A stretch of 64,000 nt of DNA from contig RPFO01000842.1 in assembly GCA_009746045.1 (NCBI GenBank), positions 97,501-161,500 of the forward strand, read 5' to 3'. Origin of the DNA: Mesostigma viride (Eukaryota > Streptophyta > Mesostigmatophyceae > Mesostigmatales > Mesostigmataceae). Shown here one piece after another: positions 37,669 to 64,000 of the stretch; the stretch's first letter is position 1; the number at the start of each line of letters is the position of its first letter. Both the position numbers and the translations under genes were made by a program. The notes beneath the pieces were generated by a model. It did no database searches, was not told where the DNA came from, and was given only the letters and a program-made list of their open reading frames with translations.

Positions 37669-40600
37669 CTAGACCCCCTGCGTCAACCGCGAGAGAGCAG
37701 ACATGACCTGGGAGAGCTTTGGCAGATGATCTCTTGGCAGGTTTTCTGATGATACTGGCGATACGGCACCGCCTCCATGCCGGTTGTCTTCTGTTTGCCT
37801 TTGCTGGCACCATATCTCCAAGATATTCACAAAGTGCTTCACCTGCGCAGAGCATGTGCGCGATGCAGACACACCCCGACAATAATTGAGGAGTCAGGTA
37901 CATGTGCCACAAATAGGACATGCTGAAAGCAAAGGGAACAGCGATATTGATCACCGACAGACATTGAAAATGCGCACTAGAGAGAGCGATATGGTGCCTT
38001 AGGCCTGCCCCATCCATGCGCCGCACTGAACAACAGTAGGAAAGGCATCCTCCCAATTGCTGGTAGAGTCTGAATAGTAGTAAACGGGAGCCTCCCTCCA
38101 CCCCCCCCCCCCCTTACCCTGTCAAAAAATACTCACAAATCACTCCAGGAGAGGATGGCTAACCTAGGCTACCACTGGCAGAGCTTTTTTCCATATTGTT
38201 ACCCCATGAATTGAAGGTATAAGGAAAAAGTATAACAGTAATAGTCCATGAGGTAAGCTGCCTTGCAAACAAGGCAAATTGTCCACGAGGTACTCTGCCT
38301 TGAAATCAGGCAAATCGTCCACAAGGTAATCTGCTTGCAACACAGGCGAAACCAGGACATTAAGCGAAGCTTTGCAAAGGCAACCCCTGGTTGTAAAAGG
38401 CTCGGTTCCATGGGGTGCACCGGCAGGGCGTGTGCCGCTGTGGTGCGTTGCTGGCTCCATGCAAACTTTCCTTCCCATGCAAACAAACAAGAGGCACAGG
38501 GCCGGTTATAAGCATCACACAACCAGCTGGCCAGATTCCACACATGCGCAAGTCCAAACACATGCCCTAGTAACAACATGCCGACGTCCTACCGCATCCG
38601 CCAGCAATCCGCCGACACGCGCTCTGTCCTCCTCGCTCCATGATGACTCATCGCCCTCCCACCCGTCATTCTCGCCCTCATCCCACCCCTTTCTACCCTG
38701 GGCAGCCCTGGTCGAGCCACCCATCTCCTCCCAATCCCCGTCGTACTGCCCACGGCCGCCAGCATCAACCCGCCGCAGCAGCAACTCCACACCCCGTGGC
38801 TCGCTCAGGCACCGCACGACGGGATCCATCCGTCCCCAGACCTCGACTCCTCCAGCGCGTCCCGAATGAATTTCTTGGCCACCCTTCAATATTTCAAGCC
38901 CTGGTGGAAGCCCATCGATGCCATTCTCGTCGGCCGGGGCGCCCGTAGGACTCGCAAGGATCCGACCAGAAGGAGCCACACTCGCAAAGCCTGAGCTTGC
39001 AGCCGGCACGTCTGGAGAGCCTGGCCGCCCTTGCGGTCCACCTGGGCTGTAGCCGTCGTCACCACCAGAACGTTGTGGGAAAACTTGCGGACGGGACCCT
39101 CCAGCGCAGGGAGCCCCTGGGTCCCCGTCCGGTCTGCCCCCTGCAAGGGTCAGCGAGCGGATGAGGATCCTTGCAGATGCCAGCAGAAGGTCGGCGGCCG
39201 CCGTGGCCTCGTCGGCGTTGGCGGAACGCAGCAGGGCCAGGGTGCGTTGCAAGACGACAGGGTCTGCGGTCGAGGGTGTGCAATGCGGCGCATCCATCCA
39301 TCCGGCATGAAGGATGAGCCGGGCGAGTGACAGGGAAAGAAAATAGTGATAGGGAAAGAAGATACCCCTCCAGACAAAACAGCAACTCCCATATTCGGCC
39401 ATCGCATGCGTGCCCTGGCGTACTCCGATATGACATAGTACAAGCTGTCCATGCCGTTGACAAACTTGACGGCATCTCAGTAGCGTTCTACGCAATCCTC
39501 CAAAGAGAAACCACTCCCCAATTCAACAAGCAGGTGAAACAGTTGTGCCTGCAGTAAGCTCTATCCAAAGACAGCCTTTTAGTTTGTGGAAGGGCTCGCA
39601 CGATGCCTCGGCCCCAACCGAGGCATTGACGAAACCAAGATGCCCAACGGTGTGACTATCATGACGAGGCTATGCTCAATAGCGCTGATACCTGCCGTGC
39701 ATGCCATGACCGCCATGACTGTGATAATGTCACTCTAACTGTTAAGCACTGGATAACTAAATAGAATGGAACCAAGCCAGTACCTGCAAGCAATGCTAGC
39801 AGCGGCCATAGTGATGGAACTATATACGTGTATGAATAGCTCGGTGCACTAGTACTAACTATATACGTGTATTGATAGCTCGGTGCTCTAGTACTAACTA
39901 TATACGTGTATTGATAGCTCGGTGCTCTAGTACTAACTATATACGTGTATTAATAGCTCGGTGCTCTAGTACTAACTACATACGTGTATTAATAGCTCGT
40001 AGCACTACAACTAACTATATACGTGTATTAATAGCTCGGTGCACTAGTACTAACTATATATGTGTATTAATAGCTCGGTGCTCTAGTACTAACTATATAC
40101 GTGTATTGATAGCTCGGTGCTCTAGTACTAACTATATACGTGTATTAATAGCTTGGTGCTCTAGTACTAACTATATACGTGTATTAATAGCTCGTAGCAC
40201 TGCAACTAACTAAATACGTGTATTAATAGCTCGGTGCACTAGTACTGCGTGACTGTGTGCCATCGAAAACCATGCCGGTACCTGCAGCCAGCGCCAGCAC
40301 AGTCTCCGATGGCGCCTCTGTCGCGTCTGACAGCAACAAAGCGATGACGATTGCCGCACTTGTGAGGTCAGCAGGCGCGTCCTGTGATCGTACATTGGGG
40401 CAGGGTAACAGAATAAACACAATGCGGACAATAAGAATGGTAATAATCATTATTGATAAACACAGCGTGAACAGTCCCTCCTTCCTTCTCCTTGGCTATA
40501 AGCAGGGCACGAGTACCTTCGCAGGTACCACGTGGGCAAGCTCTGTGCCTCTTGCAAATCATGCCCTATGTATTTTATTGATGGTTAAGTGCAACCACAG

Positions 40601-43600
40601 ACGCCACCCTCCAGGGGATAACCTCACGATTACAATGGCACATATCCATATATATAGCTGAGTTAAACATATATATCATAGTATGCCGGCTGTAGTTATT
40701 TTGTCGTGGTATCTCTTGTTAGCGTTGGCTTTGTTTATGTGTAATTGGGTGCCTTCACTCTGATGTAAGTAATTATAATTATTAATATATATGCACATAT
40801 ATAAACACCGGACATGGTCCTCGTATTGGCGGCAGCGCCTGTCCCTCGCCCTCACTCGCACGGTGGCTGATGTGTTATTCCGCCGCGTCTGGGCCTACTT
40901 TGTCGCGAACCAGGCTGTGTAGGTCACTTCCCCAGCCTGGTGGGCCGGCAGAGGTGTTGCTGCATGTAGCTGTACGATACTGTTGGCTTGATCCTTACCT
41001 GCCATTGTGATTCTTTTCTTTACAGTCCTTCCTCTTTGACATGGGCAGTTTCCTTATGTTGCATGCCGGTCTCAATTCCGTAATTTATCATTCTCAATGA
41101 ATATGTATTTAAATAGCGACCGCCATCTACAAGGGGGGGAGGCACGAATATGGCATCATTGGCGGCATGCACACGAAACATCACCAGGATGACGCATGGG
41201 TGCGGCACGGAAGCATCCACGCACCACGGAGGGATGGTGCCCAAGGCTAAGGGGGCAGGAACACCCCCCCCCATTATCAGCCCCCCTCCACCTAGTGGTG
41301 TGCACTTGAGTATAGTCGGGCCTCACTAATGCTGGGCAATTGGCATCCAGTACTGGTGGACACCCCTCATTAAAAGGCACAACCCACTTTAGACGACCAT
41401 CATCAATGGGCGATCGACACCGCCTGCTACGGCAAGCCTCCCACTGACGGGAAACTCCGAATAATGGACATGTCCCAATAATGAACGACCCCCACCAATG
41501 CACATCACCCCCTCGTGACCCCTCACCACCACCACCACCACTGTAGCCCGCCCCCCCCCATGCACATACCTCAGCGCTGTCTTCCCACGGCTGCAGCAGC
41601 ACCACGCGCAACGACCGCAGGAGCGGGGCGACCATGGCGGCGACGTATGGGGCGCTGACGTCTGTCACCGCCAGAGCCTCGATGATGCGAATGGCCGTGT
41701 CGATTGCGGTGCGGCTGCCAGTATTAGAAATCCAGGAGAAACGGGGCCAGGAGTTTTAGGAGAGAAAGGACAAAGATTGTCGGATGTCAAAGCAAAGATA
41801 TAGGAGAGTACAGCCAGGTGCTTCGGCAGGGCGAAGGCAGAGATTCAGGAGGGCAAAGCCAGAGGGGTTCAGCAGAAAGGAAACCAGACGTTGCGGAGGG
41901 CGAAGCCAAAAACTTCTGGAGGGCAGCGGAAAGTGTTCAGAGGCTCGGAAAGCCAGTGGAGTACAACGAGGAACTGCGAGCCCGAGGACGTGTGTACATG
42001 CACGCATACACCTAGATACACGCATGGCGATGAAGCGCCACGGCATGTCAAAGGGCAGGTGGGGGGCCAAAGCTTGCAGGCACAATTAGGGTGACATTGA
42101 AAGCTATTTCTCGGAAGACAGTATGAAACACATTCTAGGGAAGCACCATTTATTAAGGCCGATATCGGATATTCAAAAGCATAACCAAGCGTACAGTCTA
42201 AAGCATAGGCACTCCTAGATTATGCACAGTGCTGCTAGCCCATCACACACTTAATAAGAGCCTCTCTCATGGTAAACACGTACACGCACAAGTTGGAAAT
42301 GAAATGGGAGCGATCAAACAATGCCATTTAAAGCTTGGGCACATTACCTCAAAGCGAATGGCCATTCCCTTCACATCACTCATTTTTGTGGCCATTCAAA
42401 GTTCCTCTCACACGTAGAATGCCAAGCAATACTCCGGCTTTAGCCAGTAGGGAGCGATGCCTATGCGTCACCCTCACCTCTTCGAAGACCCTGAGTATGC
42501 GTCCCCAGGCTCCTCCCCAGGGAGCCCAGGGTGGTAACCCGTCCCTGGTCCCTGGGGTAGATGCTCCAACAGGCACTCGAGGATGCCCAGCCGCAGCAGG
42601 CAGGGCAGCAGTGCCTGGGCAGCGGCTTTGTTGACGGCAATCGACAGCAGCAGGTCCAGCACCTGGCAAGGGAAAAAAAAAAAAGAGAACAGATTCGTGT
42701 GTGTATTGTGTTGTGTGTATTGTGTTGTGTGTATTGTGTTGTGTGTATTGTGTTGTGTGTATTGTGTTGTGTGTATTGTGTTGTGTGTATTGTGTGTGTG
42801 GTGTCGTGTGTGTACGCGCGAGTGTGTGTATGGTGTTGTCTTGTGCGTGTGCGTGTATTGTGTGCACTGTGCATGTGTGTGTGTGCATGTGTGTGTGTGC
42901 ATGTGTATGTGTGTATGTGTGTGTATGTGTGTGTGTGTGTATTGTGTTCACTGTGCGTGTGTGTGAGCGTGTGCGTGTATGAGCGTGCGTGTATGCGTGC
43001 ATGCGCGGGTATGAGTACGCGCATGCGCATGTCAAACAACCGTTGTTGGGCAATCATGGGGGAGTAGCTTTGTGTAAGTGTGTCGCTCATCCTAATGCCT
43101 TCCATGAAAATGTTTAGAAATGCGACACCCTGCTACTCATGGCACAAAGTGCCCACTAGTGCAGTATTATCTACTATGCAGTCCTGAAATGTAGGGGTGT
43201 GGGCGGGTGTGGAACCCGTTGCTGCTCATAGTCCATCGCAACTGCTGAAAGCGTAACATCCTACCCTTTCTTGGTTCCTGTAGTTATCATTGATCCGTCT
43301 ACGTTCCAACACAAAATATTGGGAGAGTATGAGTTCTCACGCTACTAGAGAAATACTTGCCGGCACTTGCCACTACTTGCCAGCCCTTGCCAGAAGTTGC
43401 CAGCCCTTGCCAGTGCTTGCCAGTACTTGCCAGCACTTGCCAGTACTTGTCAGTGCACTAGTACACCATGCAGGTTGCAGCACTGCGGGTCCCTGCAACG
43501 ATAAGTCCTCAAAACACGTTGGCGGATCATGACCCGGGGTCCAAGCATCTTGCCATGTAAAACGCATGAGCGGGACCTCGACAGCGTGGCACTTTTATAG

Positions 43601-46600
43601 TGCGTGCGGGGTACCTTCTCAATCAACAGCGGGCTCAATGCGTTGGATGCGATCCAGAGGAGCTGCCGCATGACCACATTAGTGCCCTCCTCCCCCGCCT
43701 CTTCCTTGACCTCCTTCCCCGCCTCCTCCCCGCCCTCCCCCCTGTTCCGCTCCTTGACCTTTTCTCTCTTCCCCCCCCTACTCTCATCCTCGCTCTCATC
43801 CTCCTCTTCTCGCTGGCTGGCCGCCGGCACCGCTGCTCCCTGGCCCTCCATCGCCGCCAGCCACGGACCCACGGCCAGCTCGTCCTTCAACCTGAGCGCG
43901 GTGGCCAGCACCCTGGGGGGGGAAAGTGAGCGGGGAATAGGTGGGCCGTCAGTAGTCAGATGAAAGTATTATCTGATAATGATTACGTATGGAAGTGAGA
44001 GCGGCACCACCGATAAAGCGTGCAACGACCCTAGCAAGCAAAGGTTTATATGCATTGAGAATCGTACCAAGTATTGATAAAAATCTACTACCAGTACGTG
44101 GGGAGCGATCAGGGACGATGATTGTGTGCGCGTTCAAGCTTATTTGTTAGTATCTTACGAGTATGGGACCAGGCCCAGGCCCAGGCCCAGGCCCAGGCCC
44201 AGGCCCAGGCCCAGGCCCAGGACTAGGACCAGGCACAAGAAGAGTTACTGGCAAAAAAGACAGCCCCAGATGCCCTGGAGGCAGCGAGGCCTGGTCCTCA
44301 CAGGGAAGGAACAAGGAACAAACCCGGTCAGGAAAAACCTTCCGGCACGGTTGGCGCACGGTTTCAGATCGCACATCGGGCCGTGACCAACGGACAACCC
44401 TTCCTGGCCCGTGTACGGATAACTTTGTTTTGTTCCCCAAGCTGTTCTGGCAGGGGAAAACATTGCCTGGTCGGGTCCGATGAGGCAATATGTTTGTTGC
44501 TCCGCATGAGTACGGGATTCCCGGGCGGGAAAGAGACTGGGCCAGTTACAAAAGGTGTCAGATGGTGGATTCTATTTGTAACCTCTGTGGGCGCAGTTCA
44601 GCACGGGGGAATTTCCCAACTGGACCTGATTGTTGCGCGTGCGTACCAGGTCTAGAGCTGAAACATACGCGGCCCAGCGAAAAGGAGGACAAAGAATAGT
44701 AGTGAGTCAGGAAGAGGAGAAAGAACAGACTTCGGAGGCCGGTTGTACGCACCCATACGATACCTCAACAGACGATATCTCAATGCTGGTATTCTTGGAA
44801 GGCAATGAAGAACCAAATCAAGTACGGTCATAAAAAAAAAAATTTATCAAATCACCAAATGCAACGCTAGAAATACAGTGTAAATAGTACTGCATCAAAT
44901 GTACAGCCACCAAAACAATCAGTGGTCAACCTTCAACAATTAACACCGTAATTGAGGTCACACTCCAGCATATAACGATGTACAGCCACCGCAACAAGCG
45001 GTCGTTAAGCTCCAACAACTAACACCGTTACCAGATCACGCCCCACCCACCTGCACGCCTCCGTCACGCACGCCGCGTCTTCGACAAACAGAAACCGATT
45101 CACGACAAGCTCCACCATCGCCCAGGGTGGTGGCCGCAGCTGAGCCAGGGTCCCCGTTCTCTCGCCTGCCACGTCCTCCCCGCGTCCACCATGCGTAACA
45201 CGTGCGCCGCGCCCGTCATCCTCCTCCTCATCCCTAATGCTAAGACGTGCCTCCCTGGACCCAGAGGCTTGCCCTCTTTCTTTCACTGGCTTGCCCTGTG
45301 TCGGTGGCTCCCCATCGGGCGCATATGGCGGTGAGTTGGTGGCTTCCCTCGTTTTGCTCGAGCCGGGCGGATCTCCTGTGTCGACGAAGCAGAGGAGGTT
45401 GGCGATGATGCCGAGGGAGATCTCCTGGGGCACGGCGTCACGTAGGGCAGTGTTTGGGCACCCGGTTTTCACCGTCGAAACGTGTGAAGGATTGATGAAG
45501 ATGGGGGGGTGGCAGGGGGTGAGACGGAGGCTGAAAAGGGGGGGAAGAATAGCGTGAGTGTGCAGGCATGCGTGTGTGTGTGTGTGTTGAGGGGTGGGTG
45601 GGTTCTTCCGTGGGCGTGTGGGCGTGCGAGAGGGAGGGGGGGGGGGGGGGGGGGGGGGGGGAGAGAGCAAGGAGGCGACACAGGATCCACAAATGATGCC
45701 TAGAGCCAGAAACATAGTCAAAAGGGAATGGGAGGGCGAGAAGTGAACTTTACATATGAACTTTGTTCCAAGTACTAAGGTGCGAGTCCTGAAGGATATT
45801 CCCCCAAGGCACCTGACCCAGATAAGGACCTTTGTTAATTCCCAGCACGCCATCCGCTCTTAAAATATTTCATTATTATCCTTGAGTGTTCTTGCAACTA
45901 GCCAAGTGACCGCCTCGACAAACGGGCTAAAGGTTCACCGCTGAGTTGGATTGATCCTGGGCAGATAGATTGTTTGCTTGATCATACTAAAATAGATGGT
46001 TTGTTTGATCATACTAAGATAGATTGTTTTGTTTGATCATAAGAAGATAGAGATGGTTTGTTAGATCATACTAATATAGGCGGTTTGTTAGATCATACTA
46101 AGATAGGTCATGCTAAGATATACGATGTTAATAGAGAAGCAGCGCCGAGTAGAGCAACATGGTGCGATGGGCACCCACATATACTTGCAGCCGCGCACAT
46201 ACATGCATACGTAGACATCAGTCACATACATGCAGCCGCGGGCTGTGGCAGGACTGCAACACCCCCACGACGACGTCCACCAGGAAGTTGTCCACCTGCA
46301 GGCATGTATGCAACACAAGGCAGCCAGCGCAAAGAGGACAAGCTTATTAGCGGGCAAAATGAGACCACGGGGTCCGGCGTTGCATATGTAGGATGAATAG
46401 TAATTGGGATATGCAATTGAGGTGTACCAGGGACGTATGGTTGGGATATGTGGTGCGATAGAGGGTGGATTTGATAACTCTTCTGAAACTGCACGAGAAC
46501 GATGCGAAGAACACGACAAGCAACCCGAGATCATTTGTACCAGGTCAGAGGGCGCAGGTGGAAAGGTGTACAAAGTAGACACGCACCCACTTGGGCGATT

Positions 46601-47389
46601 GTAGCTTCATGACATATTCTAAGGCAATAATACCAAGCTGCATGGAAGTGACAGCCTGCAAGTCTGAAGATTGCTTGGACGAGTATTTAAACACCCACTT
46701 CCTGCTTTTTTGCACCATGGCAAAGCGGCACTGTCCATGGCATATCTCTGGCATACTTCTGAAGCTGCGCCGCTGAATGACAATCAGGAAATCAGACGTT
46801 GACTTCCACTCACAAGAAACTTTGCTTGCTCCGCGGACGTTGTCAAGTCCCACAGCACGCAGCCCGCCTCGATCATGTCCTGCTCTCTCTCCTCTGCCGC
46901 ACTGATGGACGGTTCGCCTGACTCGCCCTCCGTTTCTCTGCTCTGAGCGTCGGTCGCGGCAGCGCTTGCGGTTCCATCGCAGTTTGATGTGCCCACGTCT
47001 TCTAGTGACATGGCTGCGGCAGCGCCGTCAACGCCCTGTTGTCTTACCGTGGAAAGCGGCGTATGCGGGAGAAGGCGACGTATCAAGCCAATGATGCTGG
47101 AGGGATCGAGCGTAGTGTCCGGATAAAATGCCTGTTACGATGAAGTGCACGTCGAGTGGCGTCAGGCGTGGACAAGCAGTCCGGTAAAGCGGAGGTTGAT
47201 GCCTGGAGTTTTTCAAAACAAGCGGAGTACCGGCAACAAAATACAAAATGCGACTTTGCCGAATCAAGCCCGCCACGGTTATGAAAAACGACTTGCCTCA
47301 TGGTTTTCTTCGCCAGGAGGGGCAGCAGGGTTCCACAGCTGCTCCTGCTCAACAAGGTCATGCATAGAAGGGCTGTTTCCGGAGCACAT
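37669..47389 (-). CDS. SAAL1-like armadillo-type protein, 10 exons
   Basis: Exons (high to low): 47389-47297, 47131-46814, 46295-46230, 45424-45051, 43912-43615, 42662-42478, 41714-41570, 40381-40282, 39263-38593, 37842-37669. All phases agree; 807 residues. The diagnostic part is CVLWDLTTSAEQAKFL, then VDNFLVDVVVGVLQSCHSPR, then LHEISLGIIANLLCFVD. It parallels the vertebrate SAAL1 order LWDMS...ALFLQ, FNAPDIFMGVL, CPRLTEICVGILGN. Later exons are helical and repeat-like (VLDLLLSIAVNKAAAQALL; APYVAAMVAPLLRSLRVVLL), with an acidic insert in exon 5 and a low-complexity stretch in exon 9. SAAL1 is a poorly understood armadillo-like protein linked to proliferation in animals; an algal role is unknown. 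Intron 1 starts GCAAGT. At 807 residues it is longer than animal SAAL1 (about 470). Confidence 0.8.
39815..40246. repeat. 39-bp minisatellite, about 11 copies
   Basis: Unit TAATAGCTCGGTGCTCTAGT then ACTAACTATATACGTGTAT; variants change CTCGGTGCT to CTCGTAGCA. It lies in a SAAL1-like intron between exons 8 and 9. The 13-codon period gives a spurious open frame. Confidence 0.93.
40704..40795 (+). mobile_element. R2-like element 3'-end fragment
   Basis: The segment with GCTTTGTTTATGTGTAATTG, TTCACTCTGATGTAAGTAAT and an AT-rich end matches the 3' terminus of the R2-like element (18825-18890, reverse complement). It lies just upstream of an ORF C-terminus from the same family, in the same orientation. 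Confidence 0.68.
40809..40922 (+). pseudogene. C-terminus of a second R2-like element
   Basis: Reads RTWSSYWRQRLSLALTRTVA, then DVLFRR, and ends FVANQAV at TAG (40920-40922). This parallels RTWTSYWRQRLSVALTRAMA and ADIMLRR at the C-terminus of the intact element. Only 38 codons remain; the rest is lost by 5' truncation. It sits on the opposite strand inside a SAAL1-like intron. Confidence 0.85.
42694..42965. repeat. (GTGTATTGTGTT)n and GT-rich array
   Basis: Seven clean 12-bp units TGTGTATTGTGT are followed by degenerate GT-rich sequence with alternating purine-pyrimidine character. It ends about 30 bp before exon 6 of the SAAL1-like gene (read on the minus strand it precedes that acceptor). 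Confidence 0.9.
43358..43452. repeat. CTTGCCAGYA minisatellite
   Basis: About nine units of 10-11 bp with core CTTGCCAG, in a SAAL1-like intron. Confidence 0.85.
44165..44222. repeat. (CCCAGG)n hexamer array
   Basis: About nine perfect CCCAGG units inside the intron between SAAL1-like exons 4 and 5. The following 44225-44700 has open frames on both strands but no recognised protein. Confidence 0.93.
45636..45660. repeat. Poly-G tract
   Basis: About 25 consecutive G after GAGAGGGA, in a SAAL1-like intron. On the sense (minus) strand it is a C-run. Length is likely unreliable in sequencing. Confidence 0.9.
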
Positions 47390-48267
47390 GGTATCCGCTT
47401 AAGATAGTAATATTAAATTATCAAACCATCAGGATAGTATTCTTGAAGAAATTATTGAATTTGAGCATATACGTGAAGATTAGCTATTTTGCCCAATTTT
47501 GCCCGTCAATCTTGCTTGCCATGGTCATTTCCGATTTGGGTGCGCGCGCAGGGTCGTTGGTTGCACAACAGGCCAAAGAGTTGATGTCCGCTCCAGCAGG
47601 ATTTCAGCGAGGCGACGATCTTCTCCACCCAGACCCTTTGCGTCGCGGACCGGAAAATCGTGTCGTGAGAACGACTGCAGGTTGTTGCCAGTTGGTTGCT
47701 GCGGTACATCTATCAGGCGACTGGCTGCTACAAAGGTACCGAGGTGTGGCAGTAACCAGCAGGCATGGCCACAGCCCTCAACAGCAATAATTATGGGTAA
47801 TGGCCGCCATTGCTGGCGGTGCCGTGGAACCAAGACGTTACCATTATATCAAGCCGCCGTGTGGTCGGAAAGCGTTGCGCATTTCACAGAGACAACGAAT
47901 AATGGACTGGGCACGCCCAAACCCGTGCGTTTTTCACGCCCGCCAAATCACTGAATTGTGCAGGGCATAAGCTGCATCCTCGTTCACGTGGACACGGTGC
48001 CCATCGGAACCGGGTGCGTATGGCTAGCTGGAACTTAGAAAAAGCAGGGCACCTGGGACATGCCAATTATATCGAAATACTTGCCAATTTTGGCGGTCGT
48101 GATGAACTGTTTCCAGTTAACATAAGCGATGGCACGTTGGAGCAGACGTAAATGCCATTCTTGGAATGGATGACAAATTCTAATGCACATTATCTAGCAC
48201 AGTGAGAGCGGATTGTTTGTTGAAGGTGTCCTCACCTACCGTTGCGTTGACAAACGTTGGCGGCGGC
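47390..48267. promoter_or_regulatory. Divergent intergenic region
   Basis: 878 bp separate the start codons of the SAAL1-like gene (minus, 47389) and the OB/CCCH gene (plus, 48268). The region must carry both promoters and 5' UTRs. I see no TATA box or other motif I would name. Confidence 0.5.
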
Positions 48268-63677
<15,410 letters not shown>

Positions 63678-64000
63678 GTGAGTGCCCCAGCGTGCATGGA
63701 TGGCGCTTGTAGGTCGTAACCGGTGCGCTTTGCGCTAGCCCATACACGCTCTATGCCTTCCGATTACGGTCCCACTACAAGCACTATCCATGCGCCTCTT
63801 TAGTTAGTAGTATGATATCAGGGTTCGGTTCATGTTCGCAATTTGAGTATATGTTGAACGGGGTTAGCATTCAGTCACAAACAATCTGTTATCTATGCCC
63901 TTATGTGCAGGGTCTCTGTCTAGTCTCTTCGGTTCATTTTCCGTGGCAACTGCCACGAGGCTCGTTAACTATCTATAGCCACTGCACATGACTCGTTTCT
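63678..64000. other. Intron or flank, no feature seen
   Basis: Follows the GTGAGT donor at 63678. No further exon with the remaining Cys/His ligands of the CCCH finger was found before the window ends. Confidence 0.6.

Noticed and set aside
45005-45853. Single 282-codon minus-strand gene
   Set aside because: Only 45051-45424 is coding, as SAAL1-like exon 4; the upstream part crosses the poly-G tract and intron.
46554-46654. Possible extra SAAL1-like exon (AVTSMQLGIIALEYVMKLQS) after an AG at 46655
   Set aside because: Joining exon 2 directly to the exon at 46295 gives the uninterrupted SAAL1 pattern AKFL-VDNFLVDVVVGVL; the extra piece has no good donor and would disrupt it.

Overview
The window looks like nuclear DNA of a eukaryotic microalga, most likely a flagellated green alga. 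The evidence is a spliced SF-assemblin gene (striated flagellar-root fibre protein), many short spliceosomal introns with GT-AG and some GC-AG boundaries, several non-LTR retrotransposon families, and very heavy tandem-repeat content. I cannot name the species.

Layout. 1-468 is a GGGA microsatellite. 469-4000 holds no gene I recognise. 4.0-25.0 kb is a transposon graveyard in which the order of insertion can be read from target-site duplications (TSDs). The players are: (i) an ORF1-only 'half-LINE' with an L1 ORF1p-like protein, a 3' UTR and an (AATT)n tail (copies A, B, C); (ii) two LINE families (called L and R here), seen as ORF2 C-termini plus 3' UTRs; (iii) two TTAA-flanked DNA transposons (D1, D2); (iv) a miniature LTR element inside D2; (v) a 5.2-kb R2-like retrotransposon on the minus strand at 18.8-24.3 kb. 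The last encodes PHD, RING-H2, C2H2-type fingers, reverse transcriptase, a CCHC knuckle and a restriction-like endonuclease, and is the most unusual object here.

25-64 kb is host territory with three spliced genes that I assembled by eye with consistent intron phases. The SF-assemblin-like gene (+, 26801-36231, 9 exons, 238 codons) converges on a SAAL1-like armadillo-type gene (-, 47389-37669, 10 exons, 807 codons). The SAAL1-like gene is divergent, across 878 bp, from an OB-fold/CCCH zinc-finger gene (+, 48268 to beyond the window, 5 exons seen). Their introns carry nearly all of the remaining minisatellites. These include a 6.1-kb 21-bp satellite, a 24-bp GC-rich array, a 58-bp array and a cluster of decayed copies of an exon end with its 5' splice site.

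How parts relate. The half-LINE and LINEs L and R carry different 3' UTRs but share a small terminal stem-loop with loop CAAC directly before the AT-rich tail. This suggests that LINE-encoded reverse transcriptase mobilises the ORF1-only element in trans. The R2-like element sits in the 3' UTR of a half-LINE and appears at three loci, twice with a 3'-end fragment on its upstream side. The host genes show no sign of working together.
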